A stretch of 64,000 nt of DNA from Granulicella sp. L60 (GCF_009765825.1 NZ_LMUR01000018.1:755346-819345), one strand, 5' to 3'. Shown: positions 17,282 through 26,420, numbered from the stretch's first letter. Translations and numbers: made by a program. The notes: generated by a model not told the origin, from the letters alone.

Positions 17282-17515
17282 AACGTTTCTATGTATATAG
17301 ACGTTGTCAATTGCCCTTCGGTCCTTCCTTTTTCAAAATCTTTAGAAGGACGATCCGGATGATTGTGCGGACATGATCTTGCCTCGCAATGGACACTAAA
17401 CTTACAGAAGGTAGTGCTCCTGCATCAAATCCGTCGCGTCGACGCGGGAAAAGGTATAGATCATCAGACCGATCAGAGCCCGATAGCGCAGACGGGGTAG
17501 GGAAGTGAAGCCAAG

Positions 17516-17660
17516 CGGATCGCTAAAAGAGACTTTTCCGAAAGCTTTGATTCGCACAGAGCTGCACAATAAGAAAGTAACGATCTCGGCAGATCGAGTT
17601 CCAGTCCCGACGCTGATCAATCTGGCTCGCGAAGAGCACAGCCTGGAAGGGTGTTAGGTC
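17516..17660 (+). repeat. Inverted partner of the sequence behind araC, with element copy H
   Basis: The plus strand encodes SLKETFPKALIRTELHNKKV and VPVPTLINLA, matching the minus-strand frame at 16182-16400 over about 100 bases at roughly three-quarters identity by eye. The core element GAGACTTTTCCGAAAGC lies at 17529-17545. It ends at a stop near 17658. It sits about 235 bases upstream of the araC start, pointing away toward the DUF418 fragment at 17971. Confidence 0.5.
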
Positions 17661-17970
17661 ACGATTGGGCCTTTCATCGGAATAAACGGATCTAGCCTTG
17701 ATTTCGCTCATCACGCACGAGAGCACATTCATCGCCTGCATTGACGCGCCTTGTACGTGTGTGTGGCGAAGAAAGTGACTGGAACTCCGATGGAATCATG
17801 CATACACCGACTCTGGCTGAAACTCTCCGGATCAGGGAATCGATTGCCCGCTCGACCGTGTTTCTCTCAACAAGAACTCCGGGCGTAGCGGCCGAATTCC
17901 AATCTCGAACCGAAGCCAAACAGACGAAATCAATCTCATCCCAAAACCGCGCTAAGAAAGGATCGTTCCT

Positions 17971-18420
17971 TTGCCGTCAATTGCAACATCTTTCTTCCCA
18001 TCTGAAACGTATCTGCCAGAAGGCGCCAATGAAGAGCTCGCTGGCCCTCCACGCGCCGTCGCCCCCGTCAACCGCGCGGAACGCATGGCCAGTATCGACA
18101 CCTTGGGGGGATTTGCCCTGCTCGGCATCCTCGTCCTCAACCTGGACAGTTTCTGCGGCCCGGAATTCTTTCACGACATCCCCATCGGTCTGCCAAAACC
18201 GGCTTTCACAGGCGCTCATGCGCACCTCAGTCTCACTTTCCTCTTCATCAAATGGATCTTCTTTGAAGGAAAGATGCGCTTCCTCGTCTCCATGTTCTTC
18301 GGTGCGGGTGCCATACTTTTCACCGACCGCGCGGAGCGAGGCGGAACCGCCGGAAAATCAGCAGACATCTTCCTTCGCCGTAACATGTGGCTCATCTTCT
18401 TCGAAGGAGTTCTACGATGA
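17971..18420 (+). pseudogene. Truncated DUF418 membrane protein, N-terminal third only
   Basis: 149 residues that match the first third of the full DUF418 protein at 26747-28162: NEELAGPPRAVAPVNRAERM, IDTLGGFALLGILVLNLD, FHDIPIGLPKPAFTGAHAH, FIKWIFFEGKMR and LFTDRAERGG. The frame ends after RRNMWLIFFEGVLR, where the full protein continues for about 330 residues with eight or so membrane helices. The stop TGA overlaps the ATG of the TlpA-like gene, and the GAAGGAG that serves that gene lies inside this fragment. Likely a deletion fusion whose translation now leads into the next gene. Confidence 0.75.
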
Positions 18421-19736
18421 AGCTTTTCGCGAGCGTTCTTGCGTTGTCTTTCAGCGCGCTGCCCGCTGCGTTTGCGCCTTCTGCCATGCTCGGCCAGACG
18501 CCTTCGACCTCACCGATCCTTGGCATCTGGCAGGGCAATGCGACCGTTCGTGACACACAGCAAGTGCCGATCACGATCCGCATCTCCGGCAGCGGTTCAA
18601 GGCTGAAGGCGGAGTTCCTGAATGGCCCGGCGGACTACCCGGACTCAACACCAGCCTCCTCCGTCACCTTCGACGGCGCTCACCTCGTCGCGTCTTTTGA
18701 CTACTTCGCTAGGACACTAGAAGCCACGATCACCGATGGCAAACTGAGCGGGACCTACGGCCCGGCACATCCGACTGCCAAGTCCGCTCCTACACCGTTC
18801 ACGGCGACACGAGGTAAAGTAGAGATGGATCCCGCATCCGCGCCCAACGCACCCGACATCTCCGGCTCATGGGAGATCGCCACGAAGAGCTCAAAGGGCG
18901 AGTCAGCATGGGAGTTTCGCGCTGACCCTCCCAAGGGCAAGTCTCCAGTCATCAAAACTGTAATTCAACAGATCGACGGCGACACCGGCGGGCTTTGGGG
19001 AACGTGGAATGGGAGCAGCTACATCGTGGGCCACTTCGACGCGGACGGCCCCGCACTCTATTCTGTGACACCGCAAACGGATGGAACCCTGCTCATTAAT
19101 AGCCTGCTCGCTAATCCGCACGCCCCCACAAATGCCGGCCTGATTGCTCGTCGGCCGACCGAAGCACGCAAGGAAAACCTCGCTGCTCCCACGGACCCCA
19201 CGCAGCAGACTACGGTCAAAGATCCGAATACTCCCCTCGCGTTCAGCTTTCCTGATCTCAACGGAAAGATCGTATCCAATACGGACCCTGAATTTCGCGG
19301 GAAGGTAGTCATCGTTGCCGTGGGCGGCTCGTGGTGCCCGAACTGCCACGATGAAGCGCCTTTTCTCGTGAATCTATATAAGCAATTTCACTCAAAGGGG
19401 CTTGAGATCGTGAACCTCGATTTTGAGCAGGGAGATCCTGACACAGATACAGCCCGGCTCAAGGCGTTCATCGCTCACTACGGTATTTCTTACCCCGTGT
19501 TGGCGGCCGGAACGACGGATCAACTTTCGGAGAAAATTCCGCAAGGCGTGAACCTGAACTGCTGGCCGACTTCTTTCTTCATCGGTCGCGATGGTCTGGT
19601 GAAGGAGGTTCACGCGGGCTTCGCAGGGCCGGGCAACACGGCAGGACATGTAGCCCTGGAGCATGACGTTACGGAGTTTGTTGAGAAGCTATTGGCGCAG
19701 CCTGCGCCGAGCCAAACAGTCAGCATCACGAAGTAA
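18417..19736 (+). CDS. Exported TlpA-like thioredoxin-fold protein
   Basis: A 439-residue protein with a signal peptide (KLFASVLALSFSALPAAFA). The first 270 residues hold two repeated beta-rich segments (ILGIWQGNATV...ITIRI and DISGSWEIAT...), resembling extracellular domains of unknown role. The C-terminal 150 residues are a TlpA/ResA-type thioredoxin domain: FSFPDLNGKIV, GKVVIVAVGGSWCPNCHDEAP with the active pair CPNC, and WPTSFFIGRDGLV with the cis-Pro loop. Such domains reduce or exchange disulfides in the periplasm. ATGA overlap with the upstream fragment and a GAAGGAG site indicate coupled translation. A DsbD-N-like gene follows 22 bases downstream, an appropriate thiol partner. Confidence 0.82.
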   Translation: MKLFASVLALSFSALPAAFAPSAMLGQTPSTSPILGIWQGNATVRDTQQVPITIRISGSGSRLKAEFLNGPADYPDSTPASSVTFDGAHLVASFDYFARTLEATITDGKLSGTYGPAHPTAKSAPTPFTATRGKVEMDPASAPNAPDISGSWEIATKSSKGESAWEFRADPPKGKSPVIKTVIQQIDGDTGGLWGTWNGSSYIVGHFDADGPALYSVTPQTDGTLLINSLLANPHAPTNAGLIARRPTEARKENLAAPTDPTQQTTVKDPNTPLAFSFPDLNGKIVSNTDPEFRGKVVIVAVGGSWCPNCHDEAPFLVNLYKQFHSKGLEIVNLDFEQGDPDTDTARLKAFIAHYGISYPVLAAGTTDQLSEKIPQGVNLNCWPTSFFIGRDGLVKEVHAGFAGPGNTAGHVALEHDVTEFVEKLLAQPAPSQTVSITK

Positions 19737-19758
19737 GTAGACAGACTGGAACATCGCT

Positions 19759-20265
19759 TTGACTACAGTAACAACACGTCGAATTGGATTGGCGGTTCTC
19801 CTGAGCTGTCTCACCTACATAGCTGCGCTAGCTCAGGGTGCCATTCAACCGGTTAGTTGGGCACTCTCGTCCACTCCCGAACCCTCAACGGCAGCTGGGA
19901 GTCACCTAACGCTCGATCTCACTGCGCATATCGACGACGGGTGGCACGTCTACGCCTTTCATCAGGCCGAAAACGGCCCAACGCCACTTCGTATTACCGC
20001 CGACCCCAACGGCACCGTTCAGCTGGCAGGTACTCCATCTGGAACATCCCCAATCAAGAGACACGACACCAGCTTTGACCTTGATACCGAGATCTTCGAT
20101 CATCAATTTACGGTGCACGTTCCTGTCCTGATGAAGTTATCTGCTGCTGCTGGCGAACAGATCGGATTGGATGTGCGATTTCAGGCATGCAATGACCATA
20201 TCTGCCTCCCCCCGAAGACGGTCCACTTGACAGTACCGCTCAAGGCCGCGGCCGACATCCGATAG
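19759..20265 (+). CDS. DsbD N-terminal domain-like periplasmic protein
   Basis: A 168-residue exported protein (signal peptide RRIGLAVLLSCLTYIAALAQ). The mature part has the immunoglobulin-like DsbD-alpha pattern, HIDDGWHVYAFHQAENGPTPLRI, and ends with RFQACNDHICLPPKTV, where two Cys six residues apart match the redox pair of the DsbD alpha domain. The membrane and thioredoxin domains of full DsbD are absent. It begins with TTG and has a weak ribosome site, 22 bases after the TlpA-like gene, so both are likely one transcript handling periplasmic thiols. Confidence 0.78.
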   Translation: MTTVTTRRIGLAVLLSCLTYIAALAQGAIQPVSWALSSTPEPSTAAGSHLTLDLTAHIDDGWHVYAFHQAENGPTPLRITADPNGTVQLAGTPSGTSPIKRHDTSFDLDTEIFDHQFTVHVPVLMKLSAAAGEQIGLDVRFQACNDHICLPPKTVHLTVPLKAAADIR

Positions 20266-20586
20266 ACAGCCAACGAATTATCGTCTTGGCTCCATTTGCC
20301 AACGGTTGAAGTACCCTGAAGTCGCAACAGATGGAGCGCAGACCGTGCACCGACACCCCCTGACAACGCGCACTCCTGAGGCGATGCGGCTCAGGCGGCA
20401 AGTGCAAAGGTTGAAGGCGTAACTCACGCCCCCTTCACCTTAATCTGAGGAGCCTCCTGGACCAAACGCCGCTTACAAGCGTGAGTCATTTCGATGCTCA
20501 ACCCATAGGAGATCCATGTCAGATTATTTTTCGTACAGTCCTCTGCCTGCAGCCGGCAATACCTGCCATCCATACCAAGAGACCAA
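20266..20586. other. Intergenic stretch between convergent genes
   Basis: Separates the plus-strand DsbD-like gene from the end of the minus-strand PLP enzyme. No gene, strong hairpin or repeat recognised. Confidence 0.4.
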
Positions 20587-21726
20587 CTATGCCTGGTCGA
20601 GACACCGGCTCAGGTCGCTGATCAAATCATCTACATCCTCTATTCCGATCGATAACCTGAGGAGTGATTCAGGGATCGACCTGAATGCAAGCATCTCCGC
20701 CGGAACACTGGCATGAGACATCTTTACCGGGATGCTGATTGTTGAGCTGACGCTGCCGAAGCTGACGGAGATGCGAAACAGCTCACTCTTCTCTGCGATG
20801 GACTTTGCTGCGGCCGCGCCGGCCGCGGTGAAACTGAGTACCGCGCCTGACCCACGCGCCTGCGCCTGGTGGATGGGGTGGCCAATGTGCGAGCTGTTGC
20901 CTGGATAAAATACCTTCCGCACGCCGGGATGTGTCGACAGGAAGTTGGCGATGAGGGTGGCGTTATGCTGTTGCGCATCCATGCGGACCTTCAGGGTCTT
21001 GAGGCCTCGCAAGAGCAGATAGCAGTCGAATGGGCCTAGGGCGGTGCCTTCGGCATTTTGCAAGTAATAGATATCTTCCGCTAACTTCTCATCCTTGACG
21101 ACAATCACTCCGCCGGTTACGTCGCTGTGCCCGCAGAGAAACTTCGTCGCGGAGTGAAGTGCTATATCGGCCCCGAGATCAAGGGGGTTCTGCAGGTAGG
21201 GCGACATGGTGCTGTTATCGACACAGAGTAGAAGTCCACGTCGTTTCGCAACGACGGCGGTAGCCTTGAGGTTGATGATCCGTAACATTGGGTTGGTCGG
21301 CGACTCCACGTAGATCATGCGGGTGGCGGGAGAGATGTGTTCTTCGATGTTGGCTGCGTTCGATGCGTCGACATAGCGTACCTTGATGCCGGTGCGTGGA
21401 AGTACGCCTCCAAAAAGGCGAGCGGTTCCGCCGTAGAGGTCCCAATCGGCCAGGATCTCGTCGCCGGCTTTGAGTAGTCGGGTTACGTTGGCGACCGCTG
21501 TCATGCCACTTGAGAATGCAAAGCCGCGAGTGCCGTTCTCGAGCACGGCCATCTGGTCCTCGAGGACACGTCGCGTTGGGTTGCCGCTGCGGGAGTAGTC
21601 GAACTTGCCGAAGCTGTCGGCGTGCTCCTGTTCGAAGGTGGCCGTCTGGTAGATCGGTGTAACCATGGGACGCAGTGGATCGCCGGGATTCGAGTCGAAG
21701 TGCACGAGTTTGCTTGCGAACTTCAC
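20587..21726 (-). CDS. Trans-sulfuration family PLP enzyme (cystathionine gamma-synthase/lyase or methionine gamma-lyase type)
   Basis: A 379-residue PLP-dependent enzyme of Cys/Met metabolism. Seen: YSRSGNPTR (residues 44-52, phosphate/cofactor contacts from the partner subunit), FSSGMTA near 71-77, YVESPTNP near 139-146, CVDNSTMSP near 168-175, and the PLP lysine in HSATKFLCGH at K195, with GHSDVTGG after it. Family members perform beta- or gamma-elimination/replacement on homoserine esters, cystathionine or methionine; the precise reaction cannot be fixed from sequence. It starts with GTG, overlapping the stop of a 64-residue stub of a related enzyme, so the two were probably an operon of paralogues. 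Confidence 0.85.
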   Translation of the reverse strand: MKFASKLVHFDSNPGDPLRPMVTPIYQTATFEQEHADSFGKFDYSRSGNPTRRVLEDQMAVLENGTRGFAFSSGMTAVANVTRLLKAGDEILADWDLYGGTARLFGGVLPRTGIKVRYVDASNAANIEEHISPATRMIYVESPTNPMLRIINLKATAVVAKRRGLLLCVDNSTMSPYLQNPLDLGADIALHSATKFLCGHSDVTGGVIVVKDEKLAEDIYYLQNAEGTALGPFDCYLLLRGLKTLKVRMDAQQHNATLIANFLSTHPGVRKVFYPGNSSHIGHPIHQAQARGSGAVLSFTAAGAAAAKSIAEKSELFRISVSFGSVSSTISIPVKMSHASVPAEMLAFRSIPESLLRLSIGIEDVDDLISDLSRCLDQA

Positions 21727-21917
21727 CTGGCACCGCCGCCGACTGCCTCAAAGGACTGCTCGAAGTCGGAAATGAGGTCGCGAGAGTCTTCAAGGCCCAC
21801 CGACAGTCGGATCAGGCACGCTGCCGAAGTGACAGACATCCGGCGCGGTTTATCGGCTGCCTCTGAATTCACTTGACGACCTACGATGTTGCCAGTTATC
21901 TCTTGAGACGAATTCAT
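21723..21917 (-). pseudogene. Internal-deletion stub of a second Cys/Met PLP enzyme
   Basis: A 64-residue frame with its own ATG and AAGG ribosome site. Its C-terminal half, ACLIRLSVGLEDSRDLISDF, is the conserved tail of trans-sulfuration enzymes (compare LLRLSIGIEDVDDLISDLSR in the intact neighbour). The N-terminal 25 residues do not belong to that tail, so the central PLP-binding body of about 330 residues seems deleted in frame. The stop overlaps the GTG of the intact enzyme (GTGA). It cannot be catalytic; it may now act only as a leader that delivers ribosomes. Confidence 0.65.
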
Positions 21918-22008
21918 CGAATATACCTTATGGGTAGATAACACATCGAAGCTTCATCTATTCCTTCGTGCGGGCACTTTCGAGAATCAAGCTGAAGGAA
22001 CTCTCTCT

Positions 22009-22110
22009 GCAGCAAGTGTTCGAACGGATCGCCGACCAGCTCATCAGCAGGTTGCAGAACTGTTGCCTTGGAACCTTGCCGTCGGAAAGAAATGGGACAC
22101 ACCTAAATAG
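22009..22110 (+). mobile_element. C-terminal remnant of an IS66-type transposase
   Basis: Two frames together give QVFERIADQLISRLQ and, after a frameshift, AELLPWNLA, resembling the C-terminal RIAxxxxxxxxxLLPWN segment of IS66 TnpC proteins. Only about 100 bases remain and no ends are visible. Confidence 0.5.
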
Positions 22111-22163
22111 TTATCCACTTATTTTAGGTGGATACTATCGATGCAGTCCGATAGTTAGGCAGC

Positions 22164-23096
22164 CTAGTACCCATTTAACAGATACAGATAGAGCGTCACA
22201 GAAAAAAGCGATCCAATTGTAGAAAACAGAATGGCCGCCGACGTCGTCGATGCTTCCCGATCATAAAACTCAGCCAGCATAAATGGCCCTGTTCCCGTGG
22301 GTAACGCGCTGAGCAAAACCGCTGATTCTGCCCAAAGCCTCGGCATAGAGAAAACATGGTAGGCAAGCAACCACGTTAGCGCGGGATGCACGATCAATTT
22401 GAGGGCCACCAGTTGCATCGAGACGCCGATGCACAAGTCCAATCTCTTCTCCGCAAGGAACAGCCCCAGGGCGACGAGAGCGCATGGAGTTGAAGCCGCA
22501 CCTAGCAATTTCACAAAGGCTTCAATGCTGGATGGAAGTTGTCGCCCTGTGACGGCGACAAGGATTCCCAACGCCGGTCCGAGCAGCAATGGATTGCGAA
22601 TCAGTTGCTGCGCTACATTCCGGACGGTATGACGGACGCTTCGTTCAGTCTGGAGTCCAGTCTCGATAACGATGATGGCTCCAGCGAACAGTATGCACAC
22701 GGTGAAGATGGTATTGATGGTGGCCGCCGCCAAGCTGCCCGCACCCAGAGTTGCCGCGCACAATGGCAGACCGATGAAGCCTACATTCGCATACGCGGCG
22801 TTTAGCCCGTCGATACTCGCATCGGCAGCGTGCGATTTTCTCTTCCGAAGCGAGAAGGTCAGGATGAAAAGACCTTCAGTTCCCAACCCGATGGCTGCTA
22901 GAAATCCCGGCTGGTACAGCTCTCTAAAGTGGACCTTCGCCATGACATCGAACAAGAGTGCAGGCAGCGCCAGATAAACGACGAAGCGATTCAGTTCCGA
23001 AGATGCCTGAGGACCAAGGACCCCTGACCTCCGACAAAGATAGCCTGCTAGGACGAGAGCAAAGATCGGCAGAACAATCGCCAACGTTGAAAACAT
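22164..23096 (-). CDS. AEC-family permease (auxin efflux carrier/malonate transporter-like)
   Basis: A 310-residue integral membrane protein with about ten hydrophobic helices in two halves. The N-terminus FSTLAIVLPIFALVLAGYLC, ELNRFVVYLALPALLF and later NAAYANVGFIGLPL are typical of the AEC family, as is the C-terminal half starting at NPLLLGPALGILVA and ALPTGTGPFMLAEFY. Members export auxin in plants or move dicarboxylates such as malonate in bacteria; the substrate is unknown here. The start at 23096 is chosen because the first helix begins there; the frame extends to 23156 without family resemblance. Not obviously in an operon. Confidence 0.85.
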   Translation of the reverse strand: MFSTLAIVLPIFALVLAGYLCRRSGVLGPQASSELNRFVVYLALPALLFDVMAKVHFRELYQPGFLAAIGLGTEGLFILTFSLRKRKSHAADASIDGLNAAYANVGFIGLPLCAATLGAGSLAAATINTIFTVCILFAGAIIVIETGLQTERSVRHTVRNVAQQLIRNPLLLGPALGILVAVTGRQLPSSIEAFVKLLGAASTPCALVALGLFLAEKRLDLCIGVSMQLVALKLIVHPALTWLLAYHVFSMPRLWAESAVLLSALPTGTGPFMLAEFYDREASTTSAAILFSTIGSLFSVTLYLYLLNGY

Positions 23097-23548
23097 GTCT
23101 ATTCTCACAAGTGCACTTATGAAGTGTATGCCACAGCTTCCCGAACGCCACATCACAGGCCGACCCTACAAATCACCCGCACGTTGCTTGGTCGTACGCA
23201 TCAGTCGCAAGAGGTTCCCGCTTAACTGTTCGTGAGGCCGTCCACGGTGGGTACCTGTTTCAGCGGCGCCAGGGTCAACGGTGGAAACTTGTCGTAAGGC
23301 CTAGCTCGGAGCCATGAGAGGTTATGTTGGATTGGCCATAGGATGACTCTTGTGCGAACTTGAACTAGGGGAAAGCGAATAATGCCCCCCTATGATTGCT
23401 TCGGAAAAAGACCTGTGCATCGCGACCAATTCATCCGAAGAGACCTGGTTGAGAGTTCACTAACCCTCGGTACCATTTCGTTATCCTGCATCAAGCTCGA
23501 TCAGAGTCTGGACAAAGGCAAAGATCACACTCCAACAGTAGTTCTGAA
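23097..23548. other. Intergenic stretch without a recognised gene
   Basis: Holds one 68-residue plus-strand frame (23382-23588) that overlaps the hydrolase end and resembles nothing known. No repeat, strong hairpin or TGAGAC element found. Confidence 0.4.
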
Positions 23549-24361
23549 TCAGCCCTTTGTGGCAGCGAGAAACCTCCCGAGTAGGTAATTGAAGGTTTTT
23601 GCATCCTGCCAAAAAGGAGCATGGCCAACGCCCGGCAAGCGAAAAACTGTTCCGCCCCAAAGATGCTGGTAGTGAAGAGGGTCGAAGTAATCCAGGTTCA
23701 GAATGGGGTCCTCGGCACCGTTGATCATTCCGATCGCGATAGATGCGTCTTCAATCACTTCACGCTGATTTACGCCCAAGCCTTCTCGCGAAGCTTCGAA
23801 CACTCGCTTGCGAAACCGTCCGTCCGCTCTCTTCGCTGCCTCAATCAAGAACTTCTCCTCTGACCCTGAGAAAATTCGTCGAACAAAAGCCTCTGCGTCA
23901 TCATCGGACCAGGTGTCTTTTCCGGCCGCACTGCCTGTCGGCGTCTTCTTGAAACCCTCTGATATATCACTTATGCCGTTCACCTTTCCTACTGGCGGCG
24001 CTCCGCTGAGCAATAAGGCTTGGAGCTGCAGATGGCGCGACAGTAATTCGATCGCGATGTGCCCTCCAAGCGACCACCCTACAACCACAGGCCGCTGAAG
24101 TCGCATTGTCTCTATTACTTCTTGCGTCGCGTCTGCAAATCCGGGTAAGGTGTAGGTCTGATGGGGATGGGGCGAGTTCTCTGATTCCCCATGTCCCGGA
24201 AGATCAAAGGTGATCATCCGGTATTGCTCATAGAACTCGCTTGTCATCTGGCGCTTGAATACCTTTTGACAGGAAGAGTTGCCATGGATGAAAAGGACTA
24301 CGGTGTCGCCCTGTCCATATTCTTCGTACGCTAAAATTCCATGCGATGTGCTGATGAACAT
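23549..24361 (-). CDS. Alpha/beta hydrolase
   Basis: A 270-residue cytoplasmic hydrolase of the alpha/beta fold (PF00561/PF12697 type). Seen in order: VVLFIHGNSSC (oxyanion HGN), FDLPGHGESE, the nucleophile elbow VVGWSLGGHIA with Ser in GWSLGG, a candidate Asp in NGAEDPILNLDYF, and the catalytic His in LPGVGHAPFWQ. Such enzymes hydrolyse esters, lactones or C-C bonds; nothing in the sequence fixes the substrate. AAGGAAA lies 10 bases before the ATG. It stands alone. Confidence 0.85.
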   Translation of the reverse strand: MFISTSHGILAYEEYGQGDTVVLFIHGNSSCQKVFKRQMTSEFYEQYRMITFDLPGHGESENSPHPHQTYTLPGFADATQEVIETMRLQRPVVVGWSLGGHIAIELLSRHLQLQALLLSGAPPVGKVNGISDISEGFKKTPTGSAAGKDTWSDDDAEAFVRRIFSGSEEKFLIEAAKRADGRFRKRVFEASREGLGVNQREVIEDASIAIGMINGAEDPILNLDYFDPLHYQHLWGGTVFRLPGVGHAPFWQDAKTFNYLLGRFLAATKG

Positions 24362-24688
24362 TGAGTCTGGTTTCCTTGTGAATGTATTGAAATGAGATGG
24401 ATCAGGTGACGAATAACCTATGGGTGATGCAAGGCTCTGTGGTCGCCATGGTATTTTTGGCAGCTACCCGCCAACTCACCGCCTCCATTGACGAGTACAT
24501 TTGATAGCGGATATTACATCCCTTGGACTGATCAATTGTGTCGCCAGCTCCTGTACGTCCAGAAGCGAAAGTGATTTCCATTCCACATACTTCTCAAACT
24601 GTTCAGAATCAGTTCTACTCGAGTTAATGCTGCCACCGTAAGCAATTTGGGGGCACATAGCCATCTGTATTTCAGTTGTGAATAGGTG
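24362..24688. other. Intergenic stretch, possible gene debris
   Basis: A 62-residue minus-strand frame (24476-24664) with no known relatives lies here, directly behind the carboxypeptidase-regulatory-like gene. Nothing else supported. Confidence 0.35.
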
Positions 24689-25081
24689 CTAAAAAGGCTT
24701 CGATGGATACACACTATAGATCCACGTTTCAGGTTTTACGCGGTAATCGCTGCATCGATTCTCGACTTTACCGACGAGATCGACCTTAGAATCCTTTCCT
24801 TCCGCAACAGATACTTCTCTCACGGAAAGGTGAGGGCCGGCTTCAACGACCTTGTAACCACCAGGCTTTAGGCTGTCTGCTCTATAGCTTCCATCACATT
24901 TGGCCATTACGCCGACCACTTCTCCACCAGGGATACTTGTTACTACAATCTGAGATTCGGGGTCCGCGTTTCCTGTAATAGCTCCGGTGACGGAATTCAT
25001 TTGAGCTGTTGAAGCCTGCGCCGAAAACAACAAGATTGAGAGACAAGTGACCAGGGACGGTAAAGATTTGAGTTGAGACAC
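24689..25081 (-). CDS. Small exported protein with a carboxypeptidase-regulatory-like beta domain
   Basis: A 130-residue protein with a signal peptide (LVTCLSILLFSAQASTAQ) and one beta-sandwich of the CarboxypepD_reg type: SVTGAITGNADPESQIVVTS, GVMAKCDGSYRADSLKPGGY, KVVEAGPHLSVREVSV. Such domains act in cell-surface adhesion or at the start of TonB-dependent receptors; here it stands alone. The GTG at 25081 is chosen because AGGAG lies 5 bases before it and the signal peptide starts there. The gene follows the esterase at 25128 by 46 bases, so they are likely one transcript. Confidence 0.7.
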   Translation of the reverse strand: MSQLKSLPSLVTCLSILLFSAQASTAQMNSVTGAITGNADPESQIVVTSIPGGEVVGVMAKCDGSYRADSLKPGGYKVVEAGPHLSVREVSVAEGKDSKVDLVGKVENRCSDYRVKPETWIYSVYPSKPF

Positions 25082-25127
25082 GAGTTCTCCTGATGGGCTG
25101 GAAAGATATGGATTTTCGGTCACAGGT

Positions 25128-26282
25128 TCAGCGACTACATAGTTCGGCGGACACCGTTGGAGTGTAAATATTGCCGTTCGGTCCGGGAGTAGGCTGTAGA
25201 TGGAAAGTCAGGCTATAGGCATCCGAACCCTTGGGAGTCACGACCATTGTGTAATTTAGATAGCGGATAAACCACTCGTTCGGCTCCGTCGTAAGCAGTT
25301 CGGTGCGGCTGTCGTCGTCTGACTGGAAGCCGATAACAAAGAGACGGTGGTCGTGAGTTTGAAGCGAGAACCGGCGCTTATCCGATGCGCAATATGTTCC
25401 GGCCAGGCCGGCAAGTTCGCTCTCCAGTGGCTGGCGCAAGTAAGGCCCGTAGATGCTATACAGCGCATCGATGCCGTCGGCGAACGCTATTGTTTGATGA
25501 CTCTGGTTCTCCGCGATCCGCAACCTCCATCGTAGTGATGGCAAATGTGCGGAGGTCATCTCTGCATCCAGCGTCTGCAGTCGTCCATCATTGGGTTCCA
25601 GCCCACCGACATCGGTAAACACCCGCGCCTTCACGTCATGGTCTTGAGCCACCAGACCCTTGGCATCACGGAGAAGCACATTGTCTTGCCAGACCATGGA
25701 TGGGCTGGAAGCATAAACATGCTGAAATACATCAGGCGCGTGAAGAAAGGCATAAAGCGCAAAAAATCCTGCCATAGATTGCCCCGCGACACCGTTATCT
25801 CCCGGAATCGTTCTATACCGGCCATCAATAAAAGGCTTCATCTCTCCCAGGAGGATCTTCAGGAAGTTCGCTGCCCCGCGTTTTTCCGGTACGTCCCAAT
25901 GAGAATCTTTCCCTGCCGTAGGCAAGTCCATGGAGTAGGAGTCGCCATCTGTAAAGTCGATTCCGACCACGATAATCTTAGGGATGTCGCCTGCCGCGAG
26001 AAATCGCGTCATCTCCGCGAAGTAGGGACCGAAGGTTTCTCCGCTGACGACATAGAGGACAGGGTATCGATCTGTTCCCGTCTCATAACCTCGCGGCAGG
26101 AACACGCTCAATTTGTACGTAAGATTATTCATCTTGGAGGTGATCTGATGGCGCACGCTCCTCGGAATCGCCACCTCTGAGGGAAGCACTGCTGTTGCCT
26201 GAGCCGCCGCCGCAATGCAAGACGCTGAGAAAAGCGATGTCGTCAGCACTGTCCGGAGCGCGATCCTGCTACAAAATGTCAT
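25128..26282 (-). CDS. Exported esterase of the enterochelin-esterase/IroE family
   Basis: A 384-residue exported serine hydrolase (PF00756). The signal peptide ends near AAAAQA. The domain starts at YKLSVFLPRGYETG, then YPVLYVVSGE, the nucleophile in GVAGQSMAGFFALYA (Ser in GQSMAG), and a candidate catalytic His in AENQSHQTIAFADGI. After the hydrolase domain, about 100 residues form a beta-rich tail (SDKRRFSLQTHDHRLFVI) of the lipocalin-like kind often attached to such esterases and beta-lactamase relatives. Natural substrates in the family include siderophores and peptides; not resolved here. Element copy E lies about 140 bases upstream, behind an araC remnant. Confidence 0.8.
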   Translation of the reverse strand: MTFCSRIALRTVLTTSLFSASCIAAAAQATAVLPSEVAIPRSVRHQITSKMNNLTYKLSVFLPRGYETGTDRYPVLYVVSGETFGPYFAEMTRFLAAGDIPKIIVVGIDFTDGDSYSMDLPTAGKDSHWDVPEKRGAANFLKILLGEMKPFIDGRYRTIPGDNGVAGQSMAGFFALYAFLHAPDVFQHVYASSPSMVWQDNVLLRDAKGLVAQDHDVKARVFTDVGGLEPNDGRLQTLDAEMTSAHLPSLRWRLRIAENQSHQTIAFADGIDALYSIYGPYLRQPLESELAGLAGTYCASDKRRFSLQTHDHRLFVIGFQSDDDSRTELLTTEPNEWFIRYLNYTMVVTPKGSDAYSLTFHLQPTPGPNGNIYTPTVSAELCSR

Positions 26283-26420
26283 GTCTGACCTAACCCTTTT
26301 TTCACCGAAGGCACTGCTGGTTGTTCAATAAGGCTAATTGGATGAATCGACGTCGTCTCAAAAGCTGCAGTCGCATCTTTATAAAGCAGCATCCTCATTG
26401 TTGAGGTTCCTGCAAGTCAG

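Noticed and set aside
17741..18553. A 270-codon plus-strand frame over the DUF418 stub
   Set aside because: It is the shifted frame of the DUF418 fragment and of the TlpA-like gene; composition is Ser/Arg-rich and unlike a protein.
26326..26380. CGTCGTCTCAAAAGCTGCAG near element E as a ninth copy of the TGAGAC element
   Set aside because: It shares only GAGAC and AAAAGC by chance and lacks the ATTTC centre.
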